Below are positions 19,659-28,806 of a stretch of 47,500 nucleotides of DNA, in pieces. The notes under the pieces were generated by a model. It worked only from the letters and a program-made list of their open reading frames with translations, was not told where the DNA came from and did no database searches. The DNA is from Paenibacillus urinalis (GTDB taxonomy: Bacteria > Bacillota > Bacilli > Paenibacillales > Paenibacillaceae): positions 85,001-132,500 of the forward strand of contig NZ_CP118108.1 in assembly GCF_028747985.1 (NCBI RefSeq). Direction: 5' to 3'. The first letter of the stretch is position 1. Every line of letters starts with the position of its first letter. The position numbers and the translations under genes were made by a program.

Positions 19659-19697
19659 AAAAAACAAGCCTCACTCTAGGAAAAGAGCGAGACTTGT
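19659..19697 (-). terminator. Terminator of the M1 peptidase operon
   Basis: On the minus strand acaagtctcgctct pairs with agagtgaggcttgt (two mismatches or wobbles), followed by six T. Confidence 0.75.
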
Positions 19698-19786
19698 AAA
19701 CTATTTTGACGTTAAGCAGTCGGACTTAATTTCTACTATGAAAGCGTTATATTCGCGCTGGAGCGATATTATTTGAGACAATAAAT

Positions 19787-20611
19787 TCAGGCCTCTTCGC
19801 TGTTGGATCGCCAAATGCTGAATTGCGAACTAATCTTCCATACATTGATCAGTGATCGAACGAGATGGTAAGACTGCTGGAGAATGAGGGCTAATAGTCC
19901 TGTCCATATGAGAGATACGGCCGTGAAAGCACTGAACAGCAGAATAGCAAGCGTACTAAGTGTCAGGGCAACTCCAGTGACAGGAAGTGCATGACGGAGG
20001 CAGATCCATACGGCGCCAAGGCTGCTTCGACTACCTGTCAGTCCAAACTGGACATATAGGAGCAGCTGCTTGATGATGTAGGCATAAACGATCCATAAGA
20101 TGACGTAAGGAGCCGCCTGCAGAAGAAGATTCTGGTTGTAGACGGCATTCATGAGAATGGGGAGCACCTTTGGAAGGATCCAGTAGGCAGGCAGCAGCAG
20201 CAAGATGATCTCAACGAGATAGAGTAGAGATGTCTTTTTCCAGTGCTTAAGTGTCCCTCGAAAAAAGGAGAAGCTTTTGGTGCTTGCGTCTTCATGAAGG
20301 CTGTGAAACAGACCCGCCCGAATCAGTGGAGTAATGAGCATCCTTAAAATAAACATGAGGACAAGCAGCCATACATATTCATGGACTGTGGAGCTGGTGC
20401 TCAAGCTGATCTGCCCCTCTAACCAGAACAAGATCTGGCTGAGCTCATGAGGAGGGGGATCCGGATAGCGCATAAGCAAGGGAATGACCGCAGAGGATAC
20501 AATCTTGTACAGAAGCACACCCCATAGCAGCTGGTACAGAAACAAGAATATAACGATTAGAAAATGACGCTTCACCAATTTAAAACCTTCGGAGAGATAA
20601 AATTTCATCAA
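19787..20611 (-). CDS. Integral membrane protein, operon partner of the M1 peptidase
   Basis: I do not recognise the family. The 274-residue protein has about six hydrophobic segments: FLIVIFLFLYQLLWGVLLY, the YVWLLVLMFILRM region, LVEIILLLLPAYWIL, YVILWIVYAYIIKQLLLY, ALTLSTLAILLFSAF and LIWTGLLALIL. A basic cytoplasmic N-terminus (GFKLVKRHF) is followed by Pro-rich PDPPPHE between the first two. GAGGTG is 8 nt before ATG, and only 9 nt separate it from the peptidase stop, so the two are co-transcribed. A role in anchoring, assisting or supplying the peptidase is possible but inferred only from position. Confidence 0.8.
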   Translation of the reverse strand: MMKFYLSEGFKLVKRHFLIVIFLFLYQLLWGVLLYKIVSSAVIPLLMRYPDPPPHELSQILFWLEGQISLSTSSTVHEYVWLLVLMFILRMLITPLIRAGLFHSLHEDASTKSFSFFRGTLKHWKKTSLLYLVEIILLLLPAYWILPKVLPILMNAVYNQNLLLQAAPYVILWIVYAYIIKQLLLYVQFGLTGSRSSLGAVWICLRHALPVTGVALTLSTLAILLFSAFTAVSLIWTGLLALILQQSYHLVRSLINVWKISSQFSIWRSNSEEA

Positions 20612-20620
20612 CTATACACC

Positions 20621-22603
20621 TCACCATGACAGACTTCCGAGCAAGAGCTCCAACACTTTGGTAATACTGATATTAAACCGGGTCTCCAACACTTCATCTC
20701 CTTCAGCTTTTAAGTAGTTGTTCATATGCTTGTTCTCAAGTGTGATGGAGTACTCGGGATCAACCATTGCCCACTCCAGCGGAGACTTGTAAGTCAGGTT
20801 GTAGATGATTTCTCCACCTTTACCGTCCCATACCTTGCGGATCATATGTCCATCTTCAAACGTAAAGACGATAGGAATCTCGGAGTAATCTCCTGCATTC
20901 TTAGCCACTCGGATCGAGGAAATATAGCTTGGCTCTTCAGGCGTTCCCTGTTCCTTGATGGCGATGGAATCCACGGAGAAATCAGCCATTTGGCTGCCGT
21001 AAATATATTGATCAAAATAAGTGTCCCACGATCTGCGGGTAACCTGCTCTACAACCTTTTGGAATTGAGCAGTCGTCGGATGCTTGAATCGATACTTGGC
21101 TGCATAGGTAGCCATAATCTGATCCATCTTCTTGGTCCCCACCTGCTGTTCTATACCGAGGAGGACGAGTTTACCTCTTGTGTATACATTCTCTGCATAG
21201 TGATTATGAGAGTCATACTTCCATGCCTCCTGCGTAAGTGATGCCGGCGAGCTCATCGACGCAGATTGCAGCGGGAGGTTGGGAGTGAGTCCATATTCCT
21301 GCTCCATTAGGCGGTCTTCTGCATAGGAGGTGAATGCTTCATCGAGCCAAGCTTCTTCAAATTCATTGCTCGCGATCATGCCATAGAAGTATTGATGGCC
21401 AATCTCGTGAATGACGGTTCTCTCCAGCTCATAACCGGGGGAGGTGTCATCTGCGCCAAAGGCAGTAATCAGTGTCGGATACTCCATTCCTCCCGCACCG
21501 TTCGCTTCAATAGGAGGAACAACGATGGATAGGGTAGAGTAAGGGTACCTTCCGTACCATTCACTATAATTGGTGAGCGCAGACTTAGCTGCGTAAAAAT
21601 AGCGATCCTTCAGATCGGCATGAGCCGGATCAAGATACAGCTTGATGCGCACTCCCGGAACATTCGGCGAGGAGAACGGTTCCTCAGCTACGATAAAATT
21701 CGGTGAAGCCGCCCAGGCAAAATCATGGACATCATCAGCATAGAACTGGTAAATCCTCTGGCCATCCTGCTTCGTATAAGGCTTGGTCGGGAATCCGGTT
21801 GCAGCGACGATATAATCCTCAGGTACTTTTATCCGTACACTGTAAATTCCGAAGTCGGAATAGAATTCTGAGTTCCCGTGATATTGGTGAAGGTTCCATC
21901 CCTCGGTTGTCCGATTACGTCTGCCTGCAGGCTCGTAGACACTTATTTTAGGAAACCACTGACCTGCCATGACAAATTCATCTGCTGTACCCATCCGGGC
22001 AAAAATTTTAGGCAGCTCGACTTCAAAGGCTATGTTCAATGTAATGCTTTCGCCCCCTTTGACAGGCTTGGGCAGACGAACCTTCACAAGACTGCGGTCG
22101 TTCATATTGCCATCGTCCGGCTGGACATACTGAATTCGATGCAATAGCGACAATCCTTCTGTCGTTTTGATCTCGGTAAGCTTCATGGAGCCATGGCCGT
22201 CCTTCGGCATAACATCACCTCGAAGCTTTCCGCCGGACTCCTTCATAAAGGTTGTCTGATCAGAGGAGAAAGCATTGGGATATAGATGAAAATATAATTC
22301 ATTTACGGTTTTGGTTCCCGGATGTGTCCAGGTCATGATGGAGGTACCTTTTAAGGTGTTCTCTTCGGTCAGCTGCACGTCAATGTGATATTCGACAATG
22401 CGGTCGCTCAGCACTTCAGCTCGAGGAGTTTGAACGCTTTCCTGTACCGGTGCAGGTGCTGGATTAGCCCCAGGCTTGGCCGTATTTGGTGCGAGAGCAG
22501 GTAGAGCATCCGGGGAGCCGCTTAGACTGAGCAGCAGTGTGCCGCCAAGGACACAGACAGCAATAATAGAAGATAGAATAACTTTCGCGCGAACTGGGGT
22601 CAT
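20621..22603 (-). CDS. M1-family zinc metallopeptidase, membrane-anchored or secreted
   Basis: 660 residues. An N-terminal hydrophobic segment (about 8-28, VILSSIIAVCVLGGTLLLSL) acts as signal or anchor, then a Pro/Ala-rich linker. The beta-sandwich and the gluzincin catalytic domain follow, with HEIGH (His399, Glu400, His403) and the third zinc ligand Glu422 exactly 18 residues on, as in M1 aminopeptidases. GGMEYPTLI corresponds to the GxMEN exopeptidase motif, with Tyr in place of Asn. The active site would face outside. Substrate unknown. GGGAGG lies 6 nt before the ATG. First gene of a two-gene operon and divergent from ywhD. Confidence 0.93.
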   Translation of the reverse strand: MTPVRAKVILSSIIAVCVLGGTLLLSLSGSPDALPALAPNTAKPGANPAPAPVQESVQTPRAEVLSDRIVEYHIDVQLTEENTLKGTSIMTWTHPGTKTVNELYFHLYPNAFSSDQTTFMKESGGKLRGDVMPKDGHGSMKLTEIKTTEGLSLLHRIQYVQPDDGNMNDRSLVKVRLPKPVKGGESITLNIAFEVELPKIFARMGTADEFVMAGQWFPKISVYEPAGRRNRTTEGWNLHQYHGNSEFYSDFGIYSVRIKVPEDYIVAATGFPTKPYTKQDGQRIYQFYADDVHDFAWAASPNFIVAEEPFSSPNVPGVRIKLYLDPAHADLKDRYFYAAKSALTNYSEWYGRYPYSTLSIVVPPIEANGAGGMEYPTLITAFGADDTSPGYELERTVIHEIGHQYFYGMIASNEFEEAWLDEAFTSYAEDRLMEQEYGLTPNLPLQSASMSSPASLTQEAWKYDSHNHYAENVYTRGKLVLLGIEQQVGTKKMDQIMATYAAKYRFKHPTTAQFQKVVEQVTRRSWDTYFDQYIYGSQMADFSVDSIAIKEQGTPEEPSYISSIRVAKNAGDYSEIPIVFTFEDGHMIRKVWDGKGGEIIYNLTYKSPLEWAMVDPEYSITLENKHMNNYLKAEGDEVLETRFNISITKVLELLLGSLSW

Positions 22604-22620
22604 ACATTATATACCTCCCG

Positions 22621-22649
22621 TTGACAAGCATCTAAGGCATGTATATGTT
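22621..22649 (+). promoter_or_regulatory. SigA promoter for ywhD
   Basis: Perfect TTGACA (22621-22626), 17-bp spacer and TATGTT (22644-22649), about 58 bp before the ATG. Confidence 0.65.
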
Positions 22650-22706
22650 TGCAACGGGACAAATATTAGTTAAAATATTGGTATCAACTTTTGGAGGCCA
22701 TAATCA

Positions 22707-23213
22707 ATGGAACAAAACGGTCAAAGCGGCAAGAAACAAATTGCCTTGAATATTGTAAGCAGCAAGAGCAAGCATAAAGGATTCGGTGCAGGATCCATTG
22801 ATCTGAACAACTTATCTCCTGTCATTATTGATGCTGGAGAGGCTAAGATCGATATTGGCGCCATGCATGCGAAGAGCAAAGTGGAACGGGGGATTAAATT
22901 CTCTGCGGATAAGGCAGATGTGCCAAACGGCCGCCAGGTGTGGCTCGTATGGGTGGCAGTGGACCGTACTCCGGAAGGACAGCTGTATGCAGGAGCCACT
23001 GCATGCGAAATGTGGATTGATACGGAAGCGAGACGGGGCTGGAAGATTCTCGCCGATCATGTGAACAAGATGGATTATGCAATGAAGCGCCGGATCATGC
23101 TGGATGAGCTAGGGGCAGAAGAGAAAGCAGCATTGAAGAAGCTGCTTATAGCTCATAATGAGGACTGGTGGAATGCTTCTCCAGAAGAATTGAAGCAAGC
23201 GCTGGAGAGCTGA
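22707..23213 (+). CDS. ywhD: YwhD-family protein
   Basis: 168 residues, soluble, and close to B. subtilis YwhD along its length as I recall it: GAMHAKSKVERGIKF, PNGRQVWLVWVAVDR, YAGATACEMWID and HVNKMD are family blocks. The biochemical role of the family is not established to my knowledge. The ATG has GGAGG about 10 nt upstream. In B. subtilis ywhD lies next to pbpG (ywhE) and speE-speB, and the same grouping appears here (pbpG converges from the right). This fixes the identity of the block. Confidence 0.92.
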   Translation: MEQNGQSGKKQIALNIVSSKSKHKGFGAGSIDLNNLSPVIIDAGEAKIDIGAMHAKSKVERGIKFSADKADVPNGRQVWLVWVAVDRTPEGQLYAGATACEMWIDTEARRGWKILADHVNKMDYAMKRRIMLDELGAEEKAALKKLLIAHNEDWWNASPEELKQALES

Positions 23214-23231
23214 TAGTTTTGTTCAAATCTA

Positions 23232-23270
23232 AAAGAACCGCAGGGCTGAAGTTCAGCTCTGCGGTTCTTT
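23232..23270. terminator. Bidirectional terminator between ywhD and pbpG
   Basis: Stem aaagaaccgcag / ctgcggttcttt, continued by gctgaa/ttcagc, T run on + and A run before it. Confidence 0.92.
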
Positions 23271-23340
23271 GCTGTTTAATCATGTCGTTGCCCAGGGCAC
23301 GGAGTCAGCCAAGCACGTGCGTATAACCCAGGTTTCAGGC

Positions 23341-25398
23341 TTATTTGGTCCACCAATTCTTAAAGTGATCCCACCAAGTATCATCTCGTTCTCTCTCAAT
23401 ATCCTGCTCCGTCGAGTCTTGTTCCGGCTCAGCATAATGCTCGGTACAATATTCGGCCGGCTCTGTACCGCGAAGGAATACTTCGAGCCTGCGATTCTCA
23501 CAATAATTGCCGGCAAGCTTGCCAGTTGTTGGATCGACATAAACACTGGTCACGCCTTCAGGCACAGGAAATACTTTTGGAGGCACATTCTCAAGCGCCT
23601 TCTCTGTGTATTCGGCGAAGATCGGAGCAGCCCTGCGGCTCTCCGTTGTTGTAATCTCTTTTCCTTCATCGTAGCCAACCCACACAGCGGTCGCGAGTTC
23701 AGGTGTATATCCCACCATCCAGGCATCGGAGCTCGTGGTCCCTGTCTTGCCCGCGACAGGCCTTGCGAGCTTGCCCGCAACCCGGTGAGCTGTGCCCCCC
23801 GTATCAAATACACTCTCCATCAGGTTGGTTATCACATACGCTGAGGCCGGGTCAACGACCTGTTCGGGTGCCTGCTCCGGAACTTTATACACGATTCGAT
23901 CAGCCGCATCCGTAATCTTTAGCACGGCAATCGGTGCATTTCGCTGTCCTTCATTGGCAAGCACACTGTATGCTGAGGCCATTTCAAACACGCTCACAGG
24001 GGAGGTGCCGAGGGCAAGCGAAGGCACTCCGCTGAGCGAGCTGGTTATCCCTAATTTGTGGGCCATGGCAATAACCGGCTCATATCCGATTTGCATCAGT
24101 GTAGTGACTGCATAAATATTATCCGAAACGGCAATCGCCTTGCGCATATCAATCCAGCCAAGATATTTCTCGCCAAAATTGCTGGGCTCATAGGTCTTCC
24201 GGTCATTATCGTAATGGAATACCGTCGGTTTGCTCTCGAATAGAGAAACACTGGTGAGCTGCTTGGATTCAATGGCCGTTAGATACATGATCGGCTTGAA
24301 GGAGGAGGCCGGCTGGCGATTACTGGCCAGTGCATGATTATACTGACTCGTCAGATAATTTGTGCCGCCCACCATTGCTTTTACATATCCATCGCGCGGG
24401 TCAATGGAGACCAGGCCGACTTGAAGCTGACTCTTCGGGTCCATTATGCGGGCCACTGTGTCTTCAGCAGCTTGTTGCATCTGCATATCAATGGTCGAGT
24501 AAATATTAAGTCCTCCATGATCCAGACGTGAAGAATCAATGCCCAGCTCATTAACGACCACATTACGGATATAATCACGGAAATACGGAGCCTCTTCATT
24601 TGTTTTCCGTTCACTTTGCGGCTTGATATCCAGCATTTCATTGTATGCGGTGTCAGCCTCACTCTGTGTAATATCACCTGTATCGACCATAGCGCTGAGA
24701 ACAATCTTCTGCCGATCCTTTGCTTTCTTCATATTATTGTACGGCGAGTAGTAAGTAGGACCCTTGGGGACACCGGCGAGAAGTGAGCTCTCCGCAAGCG
24801 TAAGATCTGCCGCCGACTTGCCGAAATAGAGCTGAGATGCCGCTTCAATTCCATAGGCTCCGTGACCATAGTAGATTTCGTTTAGATACATTTGTAGAAT
24901 TTCGTCTTTTGTAAAATTCATTTCAAGCTGGGCTGTATAGACCGCCTCTTTTATTTTTCGTGACCATGTCTTCTCATGGGTTAAATACAGATTTCTGGCA
25001 AGCTGCTGTGTCAATGTACTTGCACCTTGTGCCATGCTCATTTCCTTGATGTTCACGAGAATAGCTCGTCCCACGCCTACAATATCAAAGCCATAATGCT
25101 CATAAAATTTTCGGTCCTCGACGGCAATGGTAGCCTCTTTTAACTCAGGAGCAATCTGATCCAGCTTCACAGGAGTCGAATCCTTCCCACTGGAGGAAAA
25201 TGTAGCGATGACCTCACCGTTGATATCAAACAGCCTTGAATTTCGGTCATTATCTGCGAGAGGGAGGCTCGTAGCATATAGATAGATGACAAGCACTGTA
25301 GTTAGCACAATGCCCGTGAGCGCCAGAATGCCTAGTACTTTCAGAACCTTCATGGTGCGGCTTGTTTTCTTTTTCGTGGATTCTTCAGTTTCTGACAA
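23341..25398 (-). CDS. pbpG: Class A penicillin-binding protein, PbpG-like
   Basis: Polymerises glycan strands and cross-links peptides on the outer membrane face. 685 residues. A basic cytoplasmic tail and one membrane helix (about 20-45) come first. The GT51 glycosyltransferase follows, with catalytic Glu94 in VEDRKFYEHYG and GASTLTQQLARN. The transpeptidase has Ser365 in SSFK, SDN, and Lys551 in KTGT. The C-terminus is acidic and ends WWDHFKNWWTK. The length and the neighbour ywhD point to PbpG (PBP2d), a sporulation PBP, rather than PonA. The TTG at 25398 is chosen because GGGAGGG lies 6 nt upstream; an in-frame ATG at 25416 overlaps that site. A forespore-type promoter lies upstream. Confidence 0.92.
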   Translation of the reverse strand: MSETEESTKKKTSRTMKVLKVLGILALTGIVLTTVLVIYLYATSLPLADNDRNSRLFDINGEVIATFSSSGKDSTPVKLDQIAPELKEATIAVEDRKFYEHYGFDIVGVGRAILVNIKEMSMAQGASTLTQQLARNLYLTHEKTWSRKIKEAVYTAQLEMNFTKDEILQMYLNEIYYGHGAYGIEAASQLYFGKSAADLTLAESSLLAGVPKGPTYYSPYNNMKKAKDRQKIVLSAMVDTGDITQSEADTAYNEMLDIKPQSERKTNEEAPYFRDYIRNVVVNELGIDSSRLDHGGLNIYSTIDMQMQQAAEDTVARIMDPKSQLQVGLVSIDPRDGYVKAMVGGTNYLTSQYNHALASNRQPASSFKPIMYLTAIESKQLTSVSLFESKPTVFHYDNDRKTYEPSNFGEKYLGWIDMRKAIAVSDNIYAVTTLMQIGYEPVIAMAHKLGITSSLSGVPSLALGTSPVSVFEMASAYSVLANEGQRNAPIAVLKITDAADRIVYKVPEQAPEQVVDPASAYVITNLMESVFDTGGTAHRVAGKLARPVAGKTGTTSSDAWMVGYTPELATAVWVGYDEGKEITTTESRRAAPIFAEYTEKALENVPPKVFPVPEGVTSVYVDPTTGKLAGNYCENRRLEVFLRGTEPAEYCTEHYAEPEQDSTEQDIERERDDTWWDHFKNWWTK

Positions 25399-25437
25399 AT
25401 GGAGCCCTCCCTTCATTCCAAAAATAACCTCATGTAC

Positions 25438-25467
25438 CAGTATGGGACTAGGTCCTATTCATTATTC
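25438..25467 (-). promoter_or_regulatory. Putative SigF/SigG promoter for pbpG
   Basis: On the minus strand GAATA (25467-25463), an 18-bp spacer and CATACTG (25444-25438) fit GHATR-N18-CATnnTA with one mismatch. B. subtilis pbpG is known to be transcribed in the forespore, so the site agrees with the gene identity. Confidence 0.6.
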
Positions 25468-25549
25468 ATAGCAATCGAAGATTCTGTGCATAGCAGATAC
25501 GGGTAAAGGTTAACATAAACTCTAATTCGTGCTACTAGGGGGTGTACTT

Positions 25550-28465
25550 GTGTATCTGCTTCATATTTCTATTCTTCTTCCCATTGCAGCAGGAATTGGG
25601 ATTGCATTTATGAAAGGTTTGTCACACCGTTTTCACCTGGGATGGGCGGTTCTGTTCGTACCGCTGATTCTGTTTGCCTATTTTCTGAGCCTCATTCCTG
25701 ATGTGCGGGACTACGCTGTATTCTACGAATCCATTCCGTGGATTCCATCGCTTGGCATTTATTTTACAGTCTACTTAGACGGATTAAGCTTACTAATCTC
25801 GCTGCTGATTACAGGGATAGGCACTCTGGTTGTTCTATACTCTGTTTACTATATGGAACGTGGTCAGGCATTGCATCAGTTCTACTTGTATCTGCTCCTG
25901 TTTATGGGAGCGATGCTTGGCGTTGTACTCTCAGACAACATGATGGTGCTATACGGCTTTTGGGAGCTGACGAGTATCGCTTCTTTCCTGTTGATTGCTT
26001 TTCATCATAATAAGGAAGAGTCGATCCGCGGTGCACAAAAGTCATTTCTTATCACGGTCTTCGGCGGATTCGCGATGCTGACAGGGTTCATCATGTTGTA
26101 TTTGATCAGCGGCTCATACAGCATAAGAGAAACGATCGAGTCTATCTCTAATATAGACGATCATTCGCTGTTCATCCCTGCGCTTATTCTCATTCTGATC
26201 GGGGCCTTTACCAAATCCGCACAGTTCCCGTTTCATATTTGGCTGCCCGATGCGATGGAAGCACCGACGCCAGTAAGTGCATATTTGCATTCAGCCACAA
26301 TGGTCAAAGCCGGCATTTATATTGTAGCCCGTTATACACCCGTCTTTGGTGGTGAAGCCGTATGGTTCTGGCTTGTCTCGCTTGTAGGGATCATAACGAT
26401 GGCTTACGGTTCACTTATTGCCATTAAGAAGACGGATCTCAAAGCCATTCTGGCGTATTCAACTATATCTCAGCTTGGGCTCATCATGTCACTGTTCGGG
26501 TTAGGCTCGGCTGCACTTTATTTTGGATATGGGTCGGAATCCTTATTATATACAACAGCAACAACGGCAGGCATATTACATTTGTTTAATCATGCGCTGT
26601 TCAAGGGATCACTATTTATGATGGCAGGGATTGTAGACCACGAGACTGGCACGCGGGATATTAGAAAGCTTGGCGGACTAATAGCCGTCATGCCGATAAC
26701 CTTCTCGATTGCTCTCATTGGCACGTTCTCCATGGCAGGTCTGCCGCCATTCAACGGATTCGTTAGTAAGGAGATGTTCTTCAAGGCAACGCTTGAAATT
26801 ACGGAACTGGGCATATTCAATCTCGAAGCCTGGGGTATGCTATTTCCCATCTTGGCCTGGATTGCGAGTGTAATGACTTTTATTTATTCCATGGTTATCG
26901 TATTTCGGACATTTCTTGGAACGAACAAGACTGAGATTCCTATACATAAGCTTCATGAAGCACCTATAGGAATGTTAATTCCGCCATCTATTCTGGCGCT
27001 GATGGTGCTGGTCACAGGAGTATATCCGGATCTGTTATCTAGCGGGCTGATTGAGCCGGCGATGGCCTCTGTTCTGTCCCCCCTTCTAGCTGAAGGAGAA
27101 CGTTTCGATGTGCATCTGTATCTATGGCATGGAATCACACCCGAGCTGTGGATGACCTTAGGCGTTGTTGTTCTCGGTGGAGTCATCTACAAATTCCTGC
27201 CTAGATGGAAGACTCAATATGAGGGTTACATCCCCAGATATACCATCAACCGTTTCTATTCAACGGCATTTAGAGGGCTGCACCGGTTTGCGAAGCGATG
27301 GACTCAGACCTACATGAACGGATCGCTGCGCAACTATTTAATTTACATCTTCGGCTTTATGCTGATCCTGATCTTCTATGCATTCTGGCGTGCCAGCGAT
27401 ATACAGTGGGATTTCAGCGGCTATGAATCGTTCATGGCTTATGAAAATATTTTGCTCGCGGGCTTAATTATTACGGCATTGTGCATTCCTTTAGCCAAAC
27501 ACAGATTGTCTGCTGTCATCCTAACAGGGGCTGTGGGTTATCTTGTTACCTTGTTCTTTGTGCTCTTCAGAGCGCCAGATTTGGCCTTGACTCAAATGGT
27601 GGTTGAAACGGTATCGGTCGCACTTTTCCTGCTCTGCTTCTATCACCTTCCCGAGCTGACGCCCAAATCAAGCAGGAAATATCAGGCTCTGAACCTGGTT
27701 ATTGCTATCGGGGTAGGTGTCATGGTTACCTTGATTGCCCTGGCGGCAAGCGGGACACCTCAGCTCTCTTCCGTTTCCGAGTTCTTTACAAGGGAGAGCT
27801 ATAACCTGGCAGGGGGCAAGAACATTGTCAACGTGCTTCTGGTTGACTTCCGCGGATTTGATACGCTGCTTGAAATTATGGTGCTTGGTGTTGCTGCCCT
27901 GGCGATCTATTCGATGATCAATCTCAATTTGACGGGCAGAGATCTTGGCTCGAAGCATCAAGCTTTGCCGAAGAAGGAAGAGGAGGATCAAGCAAAGGAT
28001 ACAAGCCGAATGGTCAAGCCGGATAATTGGAACACCGTTCCATTGCGAAGTAACGATGTCTTCTTACAGATGAGTACAAAGATCATTGTGTTTATTATCT
28101 TAATCTTTGCTCTGTATCTCTTCTTCGCCGGACATCATCAGCCGGGGGGCGGATTTATCAGCGGTCTCGTAACCTCTGCCTCGCTCGTTCTTATGGCGAT
28201 CGCATTCAATACGGATACGCTGCGCCGAATACTTCCGGTTGACTACCGTTATGTCATTGCATGGGGCCTTCTTATATCACTAGCAACCGCTGCGGGATCT
28301 TTCCTGTTTGGGGTTCCGTTTATGAGCCAGACATTTGATTATTTCAATATTCCGATATTGGGCGAGGTTGAATTGACGACTGCCCTCATCTTTGAAGCAG
28401 GCGTGTTCATGGCCGTGGTCGGTGTCACGATGACCATCATTTTGCAAATTGGGGAGGATCGATGA
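25550..28465 (+). CDS. mrpA: Mrp Na+/H+ antiporter subunit A fused to subunit B
   Basis: Largest subunit of the multisubunit cation/proton antiporter. 971 residues. Residues 1 to about 800 match MrpA: a complex-I NuoL-like proton channel with FTKSAQFPFHIWLPDAMEAP and AYLHSATMVKAG, then the MrpA-specific C-terminal helices (FFVLFRAPDLALTQMVVET; NVLLVDFRGFDTLLEI). A charged linker of about 30 residues (PKKEEEDQAKD) follows. Residues about 834-971 are a complete MrpB domain (FFAGHHQPGGGFISGL, LGEVELTTALIFEAGVF). B. subtilis encodes these as two genes. The GTG at 25550 follows AGGGGGTG by 5 nt. mrpC starts within its stop codon. First gene of a six-gene operon. Confidence 0.95.
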   Translation: MYLLHISILLPIAAGIGIAFMKGLSHRFHLGWAVLFVPLILFAYFLSLIPDVRDYAVFYESIPWIPSLGIYFTVYLDGLSLLISLLITGIGTLVVLYSVYYMERGQALHQFYLYLLLFMGAMLGVVLSDNMMVLYGFWELTSIASFLLIAFHHNKEESIRGAQKSFLITVFGGFAMLTGFIMLYLISGSYSIRETIESISNIDDHSLFIPALILILIGAFTKSAQFPFHIWLPDAMEAPTPVSAYLHSATMVKAGIYIVARYTPVFGGEAVWFWLVSLVGIITMAYGSLIAIKKTDLKAILAYSTISQLGLIMSLFGLGSAALYFGYGSESLLYTTATTAGILHLFNHALFKGSLFMMAGIVDHETGTRDIRKLGGLIAVMPITFSIALIGTFSMAGLPPFNGFVSKEMFFKATLEITELGIFNLEAWGMLFPILAWIASVMTFIYSMVIVFRTFLGTNKTEIPIHKLHEAPIGMLIPPSILALMVLVTGVYPDLLSSGLIEPAMASVLSPLLAEGERFDVHLYLWHGITPELWMTLGVVVLGGVIYKFLPRWKTQYEGYIPRYTINRFYSTAFRGLHRFAKRWTQTYMNGSLRNYLIYIFGFMLILIFYAFWRASDIQWDFSGYESFMAYENILLAGLIITALCIPLAKHRLSAVILTGAVGYLVTLFFVLFRAPDLALTQMVVETVSVALFLLCFYHLPELTPKSSRKYQALNLVIAIGVGVMVTLIALAASGTPQLSSVSEFFTRESYNLAGGKNIVNVLLVDFRGFDTLLEIMVLGVAALAIYSMINLNLTGRDLGSKHQALPKKEEEDQAKDTSRMVKPDNWNTVPLRSNDVFLQMSTKIIVFIILIFALYLFFAGHHQPGGGFISGLVTSASLVLMAIAFNTDTLRRILPVDYRYVIAWGLLISLATAAGSFLFGVPFMSQTFDYFNIPILGEVELTTALIFEAGVFMAVVGVTMTIILQIGEDR

Positions 28466-28806
28466 CGATGGAAATTATAATGAGTGTTACCGTGGGTATT
28501 CTATTTGCCGTAGGTGTGTACCTGATACTGTCTCGAAGCTTGCTTCGGCTTGTGCTGGGGATATCCATCCTGTCACACGGAGTGCATCTATTGCTTATGA
28601 CAATGGCTCGTCTGAAGACAGGAGCACCTCCGCTGCTGGGAGAGAACGCCGAGCAATATGTGGACCCTCTTCCACAAGCACTGATCCTGACATCGATTGT
28701 AATTAACTTTGGACTGCTGTCCTTCTTCTTCGTGCTTGCCTATCGTTCGTATCTCAAACTGAAGACCGACGATATGGAGGAAGTAAGGGGGCCGAAATAT
28801 GAATAA
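28462..28806 (+). CDS. mrpC: Mrp antiporter subunit C
   Basis: 114 residues, NuoK-like, with three membrane helices: a first from about residue 3, then RLVLGISILSHGVHLLLMTM, and LILTSIVINFGLLSFFFVLAY. The loop DPLPQALILTSIVI is the family signature. It overlaps the mrpA stop by an ATGA junction, which implies translational coupling. There is no separate mrpB gene between A and C, because B is fused to A. Confidence 0.95.
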   Translation: MTMEIIMSVTVGILFAVGVYLILSRSLLRLVLGISILSHGVHLLLMTMARLKTGAPPLLGENAEQYVDPLPQALILTSIVINFGLLSFFFVLAYRSYLKLKTDDMEEVRGPKYE

